From assembly GCA_017881245.1 (NCBI GenBank), contig JADGRC010000442.1:1-35661 (forward strand): 35,661 nt of DNA, given 5' to 3'. The notes beneath the pieces are model-generated. The model worked only from the letters and a program-made list of their open reading frames with translations, made no database searches and had not been told where the DNA came from. Positions within the stretch are counted from its first letter, which is position 1. The number at the start of each line of letters is the position of its first letter. The DNA is from Pseudomonadota bacterium (GTDB taxonomy: Bacteria; Myxococcota_A; Polyangia; Fen-1088). The translations under genes were made by a program, and so were the position numbers. Of the stretch, positions 24,882 to 33,553 are shown one piece after another.

Positions 24882-26218
24882 GCCGTCACCGCCGAGGGCC
24901 GCAAGCCCGAGAGCCGCAAGCCCGGGGGCCCGAGGACGGCCGGCCAGATGGGCCGCAGGAAGGATGGGACTCCCAAGCCACGGCGACGGAAGACCCGGAA
25001 TGCTGGCCCGCCGCACGCAGGTGGGATCGCGACGGAAGTCATCAGTTTCGCGACCGACGTCCCACCGGCGGTCCGCGCGGATTTCGCGTGGATCGCGGCC
25101 CCTGGGATCGTGTCAACCAGGAGGTTCGGGGCCGGCGTCCGGGGTGGCGGCGGCGCATTAGAAACGAGGTGCGCCTGTACTACGGGGCGCACCTCCATCG
25201 AAAGATCTTCTTCTCTTTCGGCGGAATCATCCTGTTCACCGTCCTGGAGATCGCCCTCATCAATCACTTCCTGGGCGTTTCCGTGGCGGGGCGTCCCTGG
25301 CGCGCGCTCTTGTTGTTTGGCGTACCCACTTTCCTGTTGTGGACAGCATCTGGGCGGGTGGCGCGGCGGATGTCGCGCCCCTTGTACGAGCTGACACGCG
25401 TGGCACAGAAAATTGGCGGCGGGGACTTGTCGGCGCGCGCACCCACGGGCTGGATGCCGTCGGGCGAAGTCGCGGTGCTGTCGCGGGCCATCAACGACAT
25501 GGCGGCTCGGATCGCGCACCAACTCGCGGAACAGCGCGAGCTGCTGGCGGTCGTCTCGCACGAGTTGCGCACCCCGCTGTCGCGCATTCGGCTGCTGATC
25601 GAGATCGCGCGTGAAGGACAACTGGGGCCAAGGACGCTCGACGAGATCGAACGCGAGACCGTCGAGATCGACACGCTGGTCGGCGAGCTGTTGGCGAGCG
25701 CGCGGCTGGAGTTTCAAGCGTTGACAACGCGGGCCCTCGAGGCTACCGAGGTCGCGCGACGCGCCTTGGAACGCGCGGGGCTTGGCGCGGACAAACTGCT
25801 GGCGCCGCCCGCGCCCCGCCCGTTCACCGCCGATCCGACGCTGGTAGCGCGGGCGCTGGCCAACCTGATCGACAACGCCCGCAAGCACGCGGGCGGCCTG
25901 GATACTCTTGCGGTGGCCGCCGAGGGAGGATTCGTTCGCTTCGAGGTTTCGGATCGCGGTCCGGGCTTCGCCCCGGGGGACGAGACCCGCATCTTCGCGT
26001 CGTTCTATCGCGGGCGGCAGAGTGAGCCCGAGGGTCAGGAGCTTCCGGAAAAGGGGCCGTCGCGTTCTCACGGCTCGCTGGGACTGGGCCTGGCCCTCGT
26101 GAAACGTATCGCCGAGGCACACGGTGGCGACATCGCCGCCACGAATCGCGCGGGCGGCGGCGCGACCTTCACGCTGCGCCTCGCAACCACGCCACCTCCC
26201 CGACAGCCTGCCCGGTAG
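24878..26218 (+). CDS. Membrane sensor histidine kinase (CpxA-like) with Arg-rich N-terminal extension
   Basis: The 446-residue kinase has two membrane helices close together (about 108-132 and 142-160), a HAMP-like linker (RRMSRPLYELTRVAQKIGGGDLSARA), a DHp domain with phospho-His H228 in VVSHELRTPLSR, and a catalytic domain with the N-box NLIDNARKHAGG and the ATP lid motifs DRGPGF and GSLGLGLALV. The loop between the helices is only about ten residues, so it has no periplasmic sensor domain and probably depends on the CpxP-like partner or on membrane state. The first 100 residues are Arg/Gly/Pro/Asp-rich and low-complexity; an internal GTG (25169) would remove nearly all of it. The GTG start at 24878 overlaps the regulator stop by four bases, which favours the long form. 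Confidence 0.9.
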   Translation: MSRHRRGPQAREPQARGPEDGRPDGPQEGWDSQATATEDPECWPAARRWDRDGSHQFRDRRPTGGPRGFRVDRGPWDRVNQEVRGRRPGWRRRIRNEVRLYYGAHLHRKIFFSFGGIILFTVLEIALINHFLGVSVAGRPWRALLLFGVPTFLLWTASGRVARRMSRPLYELTRVAQKIGGGDLSARAPTGWMPSGEVAVLSRAINDMAARIAHQLAEQRELLAVVSHELRTPLSRIRLLIEIAREGQLGPRTLDEIERETVEIDTLVGELLASARLEFQALTTRALEATEVARRALERAGLGADKLLAPPAPRPFTADPTLVARALANLIDNARKHAGGLDTLAVAAEGGFVRFEVSDRGPGFAPGDETRIFASFYRGRQSEPEGQELPEKGPSRSHGSLGLGLALVKRIAEAHGGDIAATNRAGGGATFTLRLATTPPPRQPAR

Positions 26219-26242
26219 CCTGCCCGACAGGACGGGACGGAC

Positions 26243-28696
26243 CTAGGAACGGCGTAACTTCTCCAGCGCGGCGAACGGGTTGTTGAACGGTTTGTTGGAC
26301 GCGGGCGGCGGCGCTGACGGGCTGGCTCGCCCTGCCTGGCCTGCCGCCCTTGGAGTGCTCGGGCTCGGGCCCCTTGGGCCGTTCGGGACCGTCCGCTCGC
26401 GCGCCTGCGCCGGGCGCATCCCCTCACCGACGGCGCGCTCCGCCTTCATGGTCAAGGCGATCTGCTTCTTGTCGAGGTTCACTTCAAGAACGCGCACCGA
26501 AACCCTGTCACCCGCGTTCACGACCTGGCGCGGATCCTTCACGAAGGTGTCCGCCAGTTGCGAGATATGGACCAAGCCGTCCTGATGCACGCCGATGTCC
26601 ACGAACGCGCCGAAGTTCGTCACGTTGGTGACGATGCCGGGGCATATCATTCCCGGCCGCAGATCTTGCAGCGTGTGAATGTCAGGCCGATACGCGAAGG
26701 CCACGAAGCCCTCTCGCGGATCGCGACCTGGCTTCTCCAATTCGCGAACGATGTCGTCGAACGTGAACGCCCCCAACTCGTCCTTCAGCGCACGCGCCTC
26801 CCGGACCAGCTTCACCCCCGCGCCGAGGAGGCCCGACACAGGGAGGTTCAACTGTCCCGCCAAACGCTCCAAGACACCGTAACGTTCGGGATGGACACCC
26901 GTGTTGTCGAGCGGGTTGTCACCTTCAGCGATGCGCAGGAACCCTGCCGCCTGCTCGAAGGTCTTCTTCGAGAATCGCGGAACGTCCAGCAGCTCGGCGC
27001 GCGAACGAAACAGCCCGCCCTTAGCGCGGCGCTCGACGATCGCCTTGGCCAGGCCGGGCCCGATGCCCGACACGTGGCTCAGCAAATGGTACGAAGCCGT
27101 GTTCAGGTTCACGCCGACCTGGTTCACGCATGAATCGACCACGCCATCAAGGCTCTTCTTCAGCGCGTGCGGCGACACGTCGTGCTGGTATTGCCCGACG
27201 CCGATGCTTTTGGGATCGATCTTCACCAGCTCGGCGAGAGGATCTTGCAGCCTCCGCGCGATCGAGATCGCCCCGCGAATGGTCACGTCGAGATCTGGAA
27301 ATTCCTCGCGGGCGACGTCGCTCGCGCTGTAAACGCTGGCACCCGACTCGCTCACCATCGCGACGGGTACATCGATGTCCAAATTCGCCAGCTTCAACGC
27401 TTCGCGCACGAACGTCTCGGTTTCGCGACCGGCGGTGCCGTTGCCCACGGCCACGGCGCGGATGCCTCCCTTGCGCACGAGATCGGCGAGCACGGGCGCG
27501 GCGTTGGCCTTTCCCGACGGAGACTCAAGGTGCATCACCCCGCTGCCCACGTATTTTCCGGACCCATCGATGACGGCCAGCTTGCAGCCGGTGCGAATAC
27601 CCGGATCGACACCGAGCACCGCCTTCGGGCCAAACGGCGCCGACAGCAGTAGTTTTCGAACGTTCTCGGCGAACACCGCGATCGCCGCTTCATCGGCCAC
27701 CGCGCGCAATGCCTTATGGACCTCGTTCTCGATCGCGGGAACCACGTGCCCGCGCAAAGCGAGTTTCGCGCAGCGCTTTAAGATCGGCGCCCCCGCGAAC
27801 GCCGGGCGCGTGCAGGCGAACGCTTCGAACCTGGCCTGCAGGAATTCCAGCAGAGGATCGACGGGCGCCGGCGGCTTGCGGGCGCCCGCCACGCCTTCAT
27901 CGCCGGCACCGTCATCCAGGGGCAACGGCCCGCCCAACGACAACACCAGCTCCTCCTCCATCCATCCGCGTCGCATGGCCAGGTATCGGTGCGAATTCTG
28001 TGGCTTGCGCAACTCCGCGACACGTTCCTGGTAGGCGAAGTAGTTCTCGAAGCGGCTGTCGGATTTCACCTTGTCGCCCTTGGCCTTGCGGGTGCGAACG
28101 AACCCATCGTCGAAATAGGCGACGCGCACGCGTTGTCGCAACGGCGCCTCCTCGGCGATTCGTTCGATCAAAATCTCGCCCGCGCCGTCCAGGGCCGACG
28201 CCACATCAAGGACCCCGGTTTCCCCGCTGCAGAAGGCCTCGGCATAGGTTTCGGGCGCGTCCGCCGCGCCGGGCTCGGTCGCGCCGTGGCCGCAGTCCCA
28301 AAGCCAGTTCGCCAGGGGTTCGAGGCCGGCCTCGCGCGCGATCGCCGCCTTGGTCTTTCGTTTTTGCTTATAGGGAAGGTACAGATCCTCGAGCGCGGTC
28401 AGGTCGAACGTCGACAGGATCTGATCCTTCAGCGACGGTGTCATCTTCTGCTGGCGCTCGATCTCCTCGACGATGAACTTCTGCCGGCCCGCGATTTCGT
28501 CCCAAAGCTCCTTGCCTTCGATGACCTGCCGGATGGCGACCTCGTCCAGGTTTCCGGTCTCCTCCTTTCGATACCGGGCCATGAATGGCACGGTCGCTCC
28601 GCTATCGGCCAATCGCAGCACCGCGGTAGCTGATGGCAACGGAATCGTGGGGTGGCGTGATGCGAACCAGGTCGAGAACGTGGTGGTCAGCGACAT
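26243..28696 (-). CDS. tex: Tex-family RNA-binding transcription accessory protein
   Basis: The 817-residue protein shows the full Tex layout: N-terminal helical domain (GATVPFMARYRKEETGNLDE), a YqgF-like RNase H fold (VLGVDPGIRTGCKLAVIDGSG), helix-hairpin-helix repeats (SGIGPGLAKAIVERR, RSRAELLDVPRF) and a C-terminal S1 RNA-binding domain (GIVTNVTNFGAFVDIGVHQD then GLVHISQLAD). Tex binds RNA and influences transcription and translation fidelity in several bacteria. The ATG at 28696 fits the family start (MSLTTTFSTWFASRHP); the open frame continues upstream for 78 codons but without family sequence. The tail of about 45 residues after S1 is Pro/Ala/Arg-rich and probably disordered. It converges on the kinase gene with a 24-base gap. 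Confidence 0.95.
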   Translation of the reverse strand: MSLTTTFSTWFASRHPTIPLPSATAVLRLADSGATVPFMARYRKEETGNLDEVAIRQVIEGKELWDEIAGRQKFIVEEIERQQKMTPSLKDQILSTFDLTALEDLYLPYKQKRKTKAAIAREAGLEPLANWLWDCGHGATEPGAADAPETYAEAFCSGETGVLDVASALDGAGEILIERIAEEAPLRQRVRVAYFDDGFVRTRKAKGDKVKSDSRFENYFAYQERVAELRKPQNSHRYLAMRRGWMEEELVLSLGGPLPLDDGAGDEGVAGARKPPAPVDPLLEFLQARFEAFACTRPAFAGAPILKRCAKLALRGHVVPAIENEVHKALRAVADEAAIAVFAENVRKLLLSAPFGPKAVLGVDPGIRTGCKLAVIDGSGKYVGSGVMHLESPSGKANAAPVLADLVRKGGIRAVAVGNGTAGRETETFVREALKLANLDIDVPVAMVSESGASVYSASDVAREEFPDLDVTIRGAISIARRLQDPLAELVKIDPKSIGVGQYQHDVSPHALKKSLDGVVDSCVNQVGVNLNTASYHLLSHVSGIGPGLAKAIVERRAKGGLFRSRAELLDVPRFSKKTFEQAAGFLRIAEGDNPLDNTGVHPERYGVLERLAGQLNLPVSGLLGAGVKLVREARALKDELGAFTFDDIVRELEKPGRDPREGFVAFAYRPDIHTLQDLRPGMICPGIVTNVTNFGAFVDIGVHQDGLVHISQLADTFVKDPRQVVNAGDRVSVRVLEVNLDKKQIALTMKAERAVGEGMRPAQARERTVPNGPRGPSPSTPRAAGQAGRASPSAPPPASNKPFNNPFAALEKLRRS

Positions 28697-28824
28697 CGTG
28701 GGTTGCGGTACTATGCGCCGATCGCGCGGGACTCTCCAGCCCATGCGGATGATGCTCGGACGATCCTCAAGTGGTGCTCGCTTATTTGTTGCGACGCCGA
28801 CGCTCGAACGACATCCAATCCCTC

Positions 28825-29454
28825 GTGGTGCTGCGAACGACCGCTCGGTTGTGGTGTTTTCTGGTCCTGGCAGCTTCATGTGGCGTGGCGACGTGCGTAA
28901 GGACAACGCCGCGGCGGAGCCTCGCTTCACCTGATCGCGTAAATGCGCCTTTCCCGGGAGGCAATCCCGGGCAGAAAGTACCCATGACCCTGTACGACCT
29001 TTCGACCGATCTCTTGGATGGTCACCTGAAGAACCTGGCCGACTTCAAAGGACAGGTGACCCTGGTGGTCAACACGGCCTCCGAATGTGGTTTCACGCCG
29101 CAGTACGAAGGCCTGGAAAAATTGCACGAAACCTACAAGGACCGCGGTTTCTCGGTCCTGGGCTTCCCGTCCAACGATTTCGGCGGCCAGGAACCCGGAA
29201 CGGCCGAACAAATCGCGACGTTCTGCTCGACGCGCTTCCATGTCGCTTTCCCGTTGTTCAAGAAGGTCAAGACTAAAGGCGAAGGCCAGTCTCCCGTGTT
29301 TCGATTCGTCTCGGAGGCGGCAGGTGAACCAAAATGGAATTTCCACAAGTATCTCGTCGGAAAAGACGGACACGTCATCAAGGGTTTTCCGAGCCGCGTC
29401 ACGCCGCAATCCCCAGAACTGACGGCCGCCATCGAAGCCGCTTTGGCGCTTTGA
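28825..29454 (+). CDS. Glutathione peroxidase-family protein, probably a lipoprotein
   Basis: The core domain starts at ATG 28984 (MTLYDLSTDLLDGH) and is a cysteine-type glutathione/thioredoxin peroxidase: the peroxidatic Cys is in NTASECGFTPQY, with FPSNDFGGQEPG and KWNFHKYLVGKDG supplying the Gln and Trp of the active site. No selenocysteine codon is used. The frame upstream encodes a convincing lipoprotein signal when started at GTG 28825 or 28828: two Arg, then LWCFLVLAASC, with Cys at residue 19 and a 34-residue polar linker. I therefore extend the gene; the ATG alone lacks a good ribosome-binding site, as do the GTGs. The product would reduce lipid or other hydroperoxides at the envelope. 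It is divergent from tex. Confidence 0.75.
   Translation: MVLRTTARLWCFLVLAASCGVATCVRTTPRRSLASPDRVNAPFPGGNPGQKVPMTLYDLSTDLLDGHLKNLADFKGQVTLVVNTASECGFTPQYEGLEKLHETYKDRGFSVLGFPSNDFGGQEPGTAEQIATFCSTRFHVAFPLFKKVKTKGEGQSPVFRFVSEAAGEPKWNFHKYLVGKDGHVIKGFPSRVTPQSPELTAAIEAALAL
28953..28971 (+). repeat. Perfect inverted repeat CCCGGGA-N5-TCCCGGG
   Basis: Seven-base arms (28953-28959 and 28965-28971) with a GGCAA loop lie 12 bases before the ATG 28984 of the peroxidase core. If the lipoprotein start is right the repeat is translated as part of the linker (FPGGNPG); if not, it is a leader hairpin or operator. Confidence 0.6.
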
Positions 29455-29493
29455 TTCCTACGTGCGTTTACGCAGGTCACGTCGCCGGGCGTT

Positions 29494-30264
29494 TCAGCCT
29501 TTCCCAGCATCGGTCGCGTCGTGATTGGCGTCGCTCGCGCCCGTGCCGTCGCCAGCCGCTCCGTCGGCGCCTGCATCCGCGCCAACGCCGTCCAGCGCGT
29601 CGGCCGCCCGTGGGGACGTCACGATCCGCTGCCGGTTGTATTCCTTGTCCAGGAACTTCTCCCAGGTGAGGCTGGGAACCGAAACACTGGTCGCCGTTCG
29701 CGAGCCGATCAGGCGCCCGAACATCCCGTCAATCGGCAGACTGTCTCCGTCGGTGGACACGAACGGGGTCACCACCTGGTTGGGATCAAACCCCATCGCG
29801 TAGAAGCGGCCAGGCCTCAAGGGAATCGCCAGGGGGCCACTTGACGCCCAACCCTCGCAAACACCGAAATCGATCTGGACGTCGGTCAGCTTAGTAAATG
29901 CTGCCGTGCGAGACGTCGCCTCCTGAACGGCGATGGTCAGGCGAGTGCGAGGTAGATCCGCCCGCATGTAGATGTCCACCCGTTCCAGCAGGCTGGGTGA
30001 TGTGACCTCGAAGATGTTCACCCGCCCCAACGACGACGACGCCTTTGCCGCGGGCGCATTCGGCCCGAAGTCGTCAACGCCCGCCACCGTGCCACCGTCG
30101 TCGTCTTCCGGACCGCCATCCACGGGGGGACACAGCACCGCCATCGGCTCGTCGGAGCCGTCGGTCGCCCCGTCGGCCGTGGTGCCAGCCGTGCTCTTCT
30201 TGCAGCCGGCAGCCGCGGCGAAGATCGCCGCCGCGAGGCATCCAATGTGAAGGAACCGATTCAT
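29494..30264 (-). CDS. Lipoprotein of unknown function
   Basis: No family is recognised. The 256-residue protein starts with a typical lipoprotein signal (MNRFLHIGCLAAAIFAAAAG then CKKS), an acidic Gly/Asp-rich linker (about 22-65) and one beta-rich domain (about 70-215) that contains FGPNAPAAKASSSLGRVNIFEV and FYAMGFDPNQVVTPFVS; it resembles the choice-of-anchor or carbohydrate-binding type domains only in general look. The last 40 residues are again Asp/Ala/Gly-rich (ADAGADGAAGDGTGASDAN), so the domain sits between two disordered acidic segments. It converges with the peroxidase gene (39-base gap) and is divergent from the FHA gene. Confidence 0.72.
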   Translation of the reverse strand: MNRFLHIGCLAAAIFAAAAGCKKSTAGTTADGATDGSDEPMAVLCPPVDGGPEDDDGGTVAGVDDFGPNAPAAKASSSLGRVNIFEVTSPSLLERVDIYMRADLPRTRLTIAVQEATSRTAAFTKLTDVQIDFGVCEGWASSGPLAIPLRPGRFYAMGFDPNQVVTPFVSTDGDSLPIDGMFGRLIGSRTATSVSVPSLTWEKFLDKEYNRQRIVTSPRAADALDGVGADAGADGAAGDGTGASDANHDATDAGKG

Positions 30265-30350
30265 GTGCCGTGATCACCCACCTGTGGGAGATCTTCTCGT
30301 CAGCTGGCCCCGATTCATTGAGGCCGGGTGTCGAAAGAGCTGACCCGAAG

Positions 30351-30356
30351 TACAAT
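30351..30356 (+). promoter_or_regulatory. TACAAT -10-like hexamer close to the FHA gene
   Basis: TACAAT ends nine bases before the ATG at 30366. No good -35 is seen. It is one of several -10-like boxes in the window that lie unusually close to a start codon. Confidence 0.25.
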
Positions 30357-30365
30357 GAATACGGC

Positions 30366-30815
30366 ATGTCACGGCGCGACGACACGTCCGGCCCCCGGGG
30401 CGGAACACCAGGGCTGGTGGTCATATACGGCACCGGGTTGGGAAGGATCTACAACCTGCCCGTGAAGGCGGCGGTCATCGGGCGCTCGCCGAACTGCGAA
30501 ATTCGCGTCAATCACGAATCGATCTCGCGGAACCACTCGAAGATCGTGAACACCGGAAAATCCGTTCTCATCCGCGACCTTGGTTCGACCAATGGAACCT
30601 ACGTCAACGATCAGCCGATCGAGGAACACGTGCTGCGCGACGGGGACCTCATCAAGGTCGGACGCACGATCTTCAAATTCCTCTGCGCTGAAAGCATCGA
30701 ACGGGCCTATCACGAGGAGATGCATCGTCTTCTGGTCGCCAACCAGCCAGACGAGAGAGCTCCAACGGTCCGCAACATCGGCCCCGGCAAGCACGGTCCT
30801 GACCGACCAAACTAA
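30366..30815 (+). CDS. FHA-domain protein
   Basis: The 149-residue protein is almost entirely one forkhead-associated domain, which binds phosphothreonine. The family core is complete: GRSPNCEIRV, then SISRNHSKI (Ser, Arg, Asn and His of the binding loop), and LGSTNGTYVN. A short basic N-terminus and a 30-residue helical/charged tail flank it; no other domain is present. The ATG at 30366 is chosen because upstream sequence in the same frame overlaps the divergent lipoprotein gene. FHA-only proteins usually work with Ser/Thr kinases, which are numerous in myxobacteria; none is in this window. Confidence 0.92.
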   Translation: MSRRDDTSGPRGGTPGLVVIYGTGLGRIYNLPVKAAVIGRSPNCEIRVNHESISRNHSKIVNTGKSVLIRDLGSTNGTYVNDQPIEEHVLRDGDLIKVGRTIFKFLCAESIERAYHEEMHRLLVANQPDERAPTVRNIGPGKHGPDRPN

Positions 30816-30897
30816 GGCCCCCAGAGCCGACGAGTCTCTCGCTTACGCCGGAGACGCGGGCGCGAGGCGTCCTGTTTGCCCCCCGACCACCACTCGA

Positions 30898-31266
30898 TCA
30901 CTCGACGAAATTTGAATCAACTTTCGGTCGGTCTGACTTGCCGCGCGCCTTGTCCGGCGGGTAGCGCTCCCGGTTCACAGCGAGCTTGTCGGACATTGCC
31001 TTGGTCAGGTCCACGCCGATCCGGTCGCACAGAAGAACCAACGCGATTCCCACATCGCCTATCTCGGCGGTGATGCGCGCTCGGGAATCGGCAGCGGTCG
31101 AGTGGGCGTCGGACGCCGTGTTTGGGATCCAGCGATACTCGGCCAAGAGCTCGCCGGCCTCGGATGCGACCAGCATCGCCAGGTTCTTGGGATCGTGGAA
31201 CTGCTGCCAGTCGCGCTCGGCGGTAAAGGCGCGAAGTTCGGTCACGATGGCGTCGAGGGTGGGCAT
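30898..31266 (-). CDS. MazG-like nucleotide pyrophosphohydrolase
   Basis: The 122-residue all-helical protein has the MazG/dCTPase metal motif: E36-x-x-E39 in ASEAGELLAEY and E68-x-x-D71 in AEIGDVGIAL. It fits the single-domain group (PF12643/MazG-like, about 110-125 residues) that hydrolyses non-canonical or excess nucleoside triphosphates to monophosphates. The ATG at 31266 starts the family sequence (MPTLDAIVTELRAF). The frame is open for another 1.7 kb upstream, but that is only a shadow of the glycosyltransferase and oxidoreductase genes. It is 35 bases downstream of the glycosyltransferase gene on the same strand and is probably co-transcribed. Confidence 0.92.
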   Translation of the reverse strand: MPTLDAIVTELRAFTAERDWQQFHDPKNLAMLVASEAGELLAEYRWIPNTASDAHSTAADSRARITAEIGDVGIALVLLCDRIGVDLTKAMSDKLAVNRERYPPDKARGKSDRPKVDSNFVE

Positions 31267-31301
31267 GGCGGGAGTGTATCGCGAGCGGTTTAGCGACAGC
31301 C

Positions 31302-32051
31302 TCAGTTCCGCCGCACCGAGACCGCCAGGCGCGCGACGCTTTTCAGGACGTGGGGCACGCGCTTGACCAGGTTGATGGACGGGGGGCGTTTTTCGCGAAC
31401 CGTGAACGGAATCTCCAGCACTTTCTTGCCCTCGCGGTGCGCGCGAATCACGAATTCGCTGGCGAACACGTCGCGGTCGAGGACACAGCGCCGCGCTGTA
31501 TCGGTCAGGGCTTCGCGGCGGAAGGCTTTCAGCCCGTGCGTGTCGGTGCCTGAATACTGGCAGACCGCGCGCAGCATGCCGTTGTAGACCCGCGTCGCCA
31601 TGCGACGGAACAGCGGCCGCTGGTCGTTCGATCCCACCATGGCCTTCGAACCGACGACCAGCTCGGTGTCGCTGCGTTCGAGCAACGCCAGCGCGCGTGC
31701 ATAAAATTCCGTGTCGCACAGATCGATTTCGTCGCAGATCACGAACGTGCCCCGCGCCTCCAGGATGCCGGTCTTCATGGCCAGTCCGTAGTTCGGCTGG
31801 CCGATGGACAGCATGCGCACCTGGGGCGCGTGCTCGGCCTCCATGTGCTTGCCGATTTCGACGGTCCGGTCGCGAGACCCGTTCTCGCACAACAAGATCT
31901 CGTAGCTCCAGCCGAACGGCTTCAGCTTCTGCTGGAGCTCCAGCACCGACCCCTGCAAAATCCCCTCCTCGTTGTAGACGGGGATGACGATGGAGACGTG
32001 CGGCGGCGCGGACGTGGGCGGTGACTTGGGCGGTGTAACCGATTCGGACAT
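31302..32051 (-). CDS. Family 2 glycosyltransferase (polyprenyl-phosphate sugar synthase type)
   Basis: The 249-residue protein has a GT-A fold of the dolichyl/polyprenyl-phosphate hexose synthase kind. [12 protein letters not shown] is the nucleotide-binding start, [11 protein letters not shown] follows, and [18 protein letters not shown] leads to the acidic DEIDLCD, which replaces the usual DxD. The acceptor side is [12 protein letters not shown] and [19 protein letters not shown]-like sequence. No membrane helix is present, so it is a soluble or peripheral enzyme. Its ATG abuts the TGA of the upstream oxidoreductase gene, with AAGGAG a few bases before, so the two are co-expressed. It may supply a lipid-linked sugar for a surface glycan; the sugar is unknown. 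Confidence 0.88.
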   Translation of the reverse strand: MSESVTPPKSPPTSAPPHVSIVIPVYNEEGILQGSVLELQQKLKPFGWSYEILLCENGSRDRTVEIGKHMEAEHAPQVRMLSIGQPNYGLAMKTGILEARGTFVICDEIDLCDTEFYARALALLERSDTELVVGSKAMVGSNDQRPLFRRMATRVYNGMLRAVCQYSGTDTHGLKAFRREALTDTARRCVLDRDVFASEFVIRAHREGKKVLEIPFTVREKRPPSINLVKRVPHVLKSVARLAVSVRRN

Positions 32052-33461
32052 TCAACTCCTTTTCGGACCGGCGGGAAGGGCGTCGATCGTGGCGGCCACC
32101 TCGCGACCGGCAATCACGCAGTCTTCCATCGCGTTGTACGTCCAGGCACCATAGCGTCCCCGGGGATAGATGTCGTTGGCTTCCAGAAAGCGAAAGATCT
32201 CGGTCGTGCTCGCATAGTAGTGATGATCGAACACGACGTATGCGTATTGAATTTCCTTGGGCTCGGCGAATACGACGTCTTCCGGTCCGCGAATCGCGCC
32301 GGCCTCGGTCAGCCCATTCAGCACGTCGCGAACGCTGCTCTCGGTCACCGGCGCGCGGTCGGCCAGCTCGACATACAACGACGACCCGCCCGGCGGAGCC
32401 ATCGACGCCATCGCGTTCGTAAAAATCCCGACGCGATAGAACGGGTAGCGCCGTTCGGGCACGTAGATCCAGTGCCAGTCGGCGGCGGGCGCCGATCGCG
32501 TGGCGACATTCAGATAACGAAGCGTCGTGCAGCGCAACCGGGAGGCCGCCTCCGCCACGGACGCCGGCAGCTCGGGCATGCGGCGCAACAACTCGGGCAA
32601 AGGAATCGTCGCCACCACCGCGCGATAGGGGATCCGCTCGCCGCCAACGACGATCTCGCGCCGTTTCCAGTCGATTGCGTCCGGGCTGGTCGCGGTGCGG
32701 ACGTCGCCGCCGCTCATGCGTGTTTGCAGCGCGCGCGTGAACGTCTCGATGCCGCCCTGTTTCGGATACAGAAAACTGACGTTGTATCCCAGCTCCGGTG
32801 GGCCCGCGCCGACGGCTCCGGCGATCACCTGATCGAGGTTGGGCAACGGAACGAAGCGCTGACACCAGTCGGCGGTGATCTCCCGCGGCGGTACGCCCCA
32901 AATCCGCTCGTTGTAGGGAATCATGAAGTGCTTCGAAATGCCGGCGCCGAAATGGCGCAGGCAATATTCCTCGAAATTCGTCGGCGGGGAATCACCGGAA
33001 CCGGCACCGGCGGGACCGGCACCAGCGGCGGGGGCACCTCCGTGTTGGGCTGCCTCGGCGCGCCGGGCTTCCGCGATGCGCGCCTCCACCACGCCGACCA
33101 GACATTCCTTGATCACGTCAGGCGGCAGGCCATGCAGGTTCGCCTGAAACGGATACCGCGTCAGCACACCGTGCGAGAAGATGCGAGCCTTGCGCGCCAC
33201 CGCCTGCATCTGTCCTGGCAACAAGTCGGCCACCAATTGTTTCACGGCCGGATCGCGCAAGTGCAACCAGTGCCCGGTCTTGTCGAACCGATAGCCCTCG
33301 CGTTCGTCCGTGCGGGCGTGACCGCCCAGGCGAGCCTCCTTTTCCAGCAACACCCACGGCGAGCGCAAGTGCACCGCGGCGGATATGCCCGTCAGCCCAC
33401 CGCCTAGAATCACGGTCTTGCGCGCGTCGCCTGTCACGTCGAGGTCCAACGCCTTTACCAC
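32052..33461 (-). CDS. FAD-dependent oxidoreductase related to UDP-galactopyranose mutase/protoporphyrinogen oxidase
   Basis: The N-terminus carries the FAD-binding GGGLTGISAAVHL followed by LLEKEARLGGHARTDEREG and FDKTGHWLHLRD, the pattern of UDP-galactopyranose mutase and amine-oxidase-like proteins. FMIPYNERIWGVPPREITADW and YPKQGGIETFTRAL continue that pattern, and RGRYGAWTYNAMEDCVIAGR closes the FAD site. A Gly/Ala/Pro-rich insert lies near residues 140-160. The start is taken as GTG 33461 (469 residues) because the frame above it has no family sequence; no good ribosome-binding site supports it. With the abutting glycosyltransferase gene, a role in modifying a nucleotide- or lipid-linked sugar is likely, but other FAD substrates remain possible. 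Confidence 0.83.
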   Translation of the reverse strand: MVKALDLDVTGDARKTVILGGGLTGISAAVHLRSPWVLLEKEARLGGHARTDEREGYRFDKTGHWLHLRDPAVKQLVADLLPGQMQAVARKARIFSHGVLTRYPFQANLHGLPPDVIKECLVGVVEARIAEARRAEAAQHGGAPAAGAGPAGAGSGDSPPTNFEEYCLRHFGAGISKHFMIPYNERIWGVPPREITADWCQRFVPLPNLDQVIAGAVGAGPPELGYNVSFLYPKQGGIETFTRALQTRMSGGDVRTATSPDAIDWKRREIVVGGERIPYRAVVATIPLPELLRRMPELPASVAEAASRLRCTTLRYLNVATRSAPAADWHWIYVPERRYPFYRVGIFTNAMASMAPPGGSSLYVELADRAPVTESSVRDVLNGLTEAGAIRGPEDVVFAEPKEIQYAYVVFDHHYYASTTEIFRFLEANDIYPRGRYGAWTYNAMEDCVIAGREVAATIDALPAGPKRS

Positions 33462-33553
33462 GGAAGAAGGAACGCCGGCCACGCAGCCCGACGGGCCTGA
33501 GATATGGGGCGGCGGCCCTGGCGGGTTCCGGCCGGTCCCGTCACAATGTCGGC

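Noticed and set aside
29455-29493. Possible terminator between peroxidase and lipoprotein genes
   Set aside because: Only a four-base stem (TGCG/CGCA) and no U-tract could be found.
30831-30858. Possible terminator between FHA and MazG-like genes (GTCTC ... GAGAC)
   Set aside because: Five-base stem with a 12-base loop and a mismatch; too weak to call.
31267-32964. Upstream open extension of the MazG-like frame (as part of a 688-residue reading frame)
   Set aside because: It runs through the glycosyltransferase and oxidoreductase genes on the same strand in another frame, is Arg-rich and has no family motif; the domain starts cleanly at ATG 31266.
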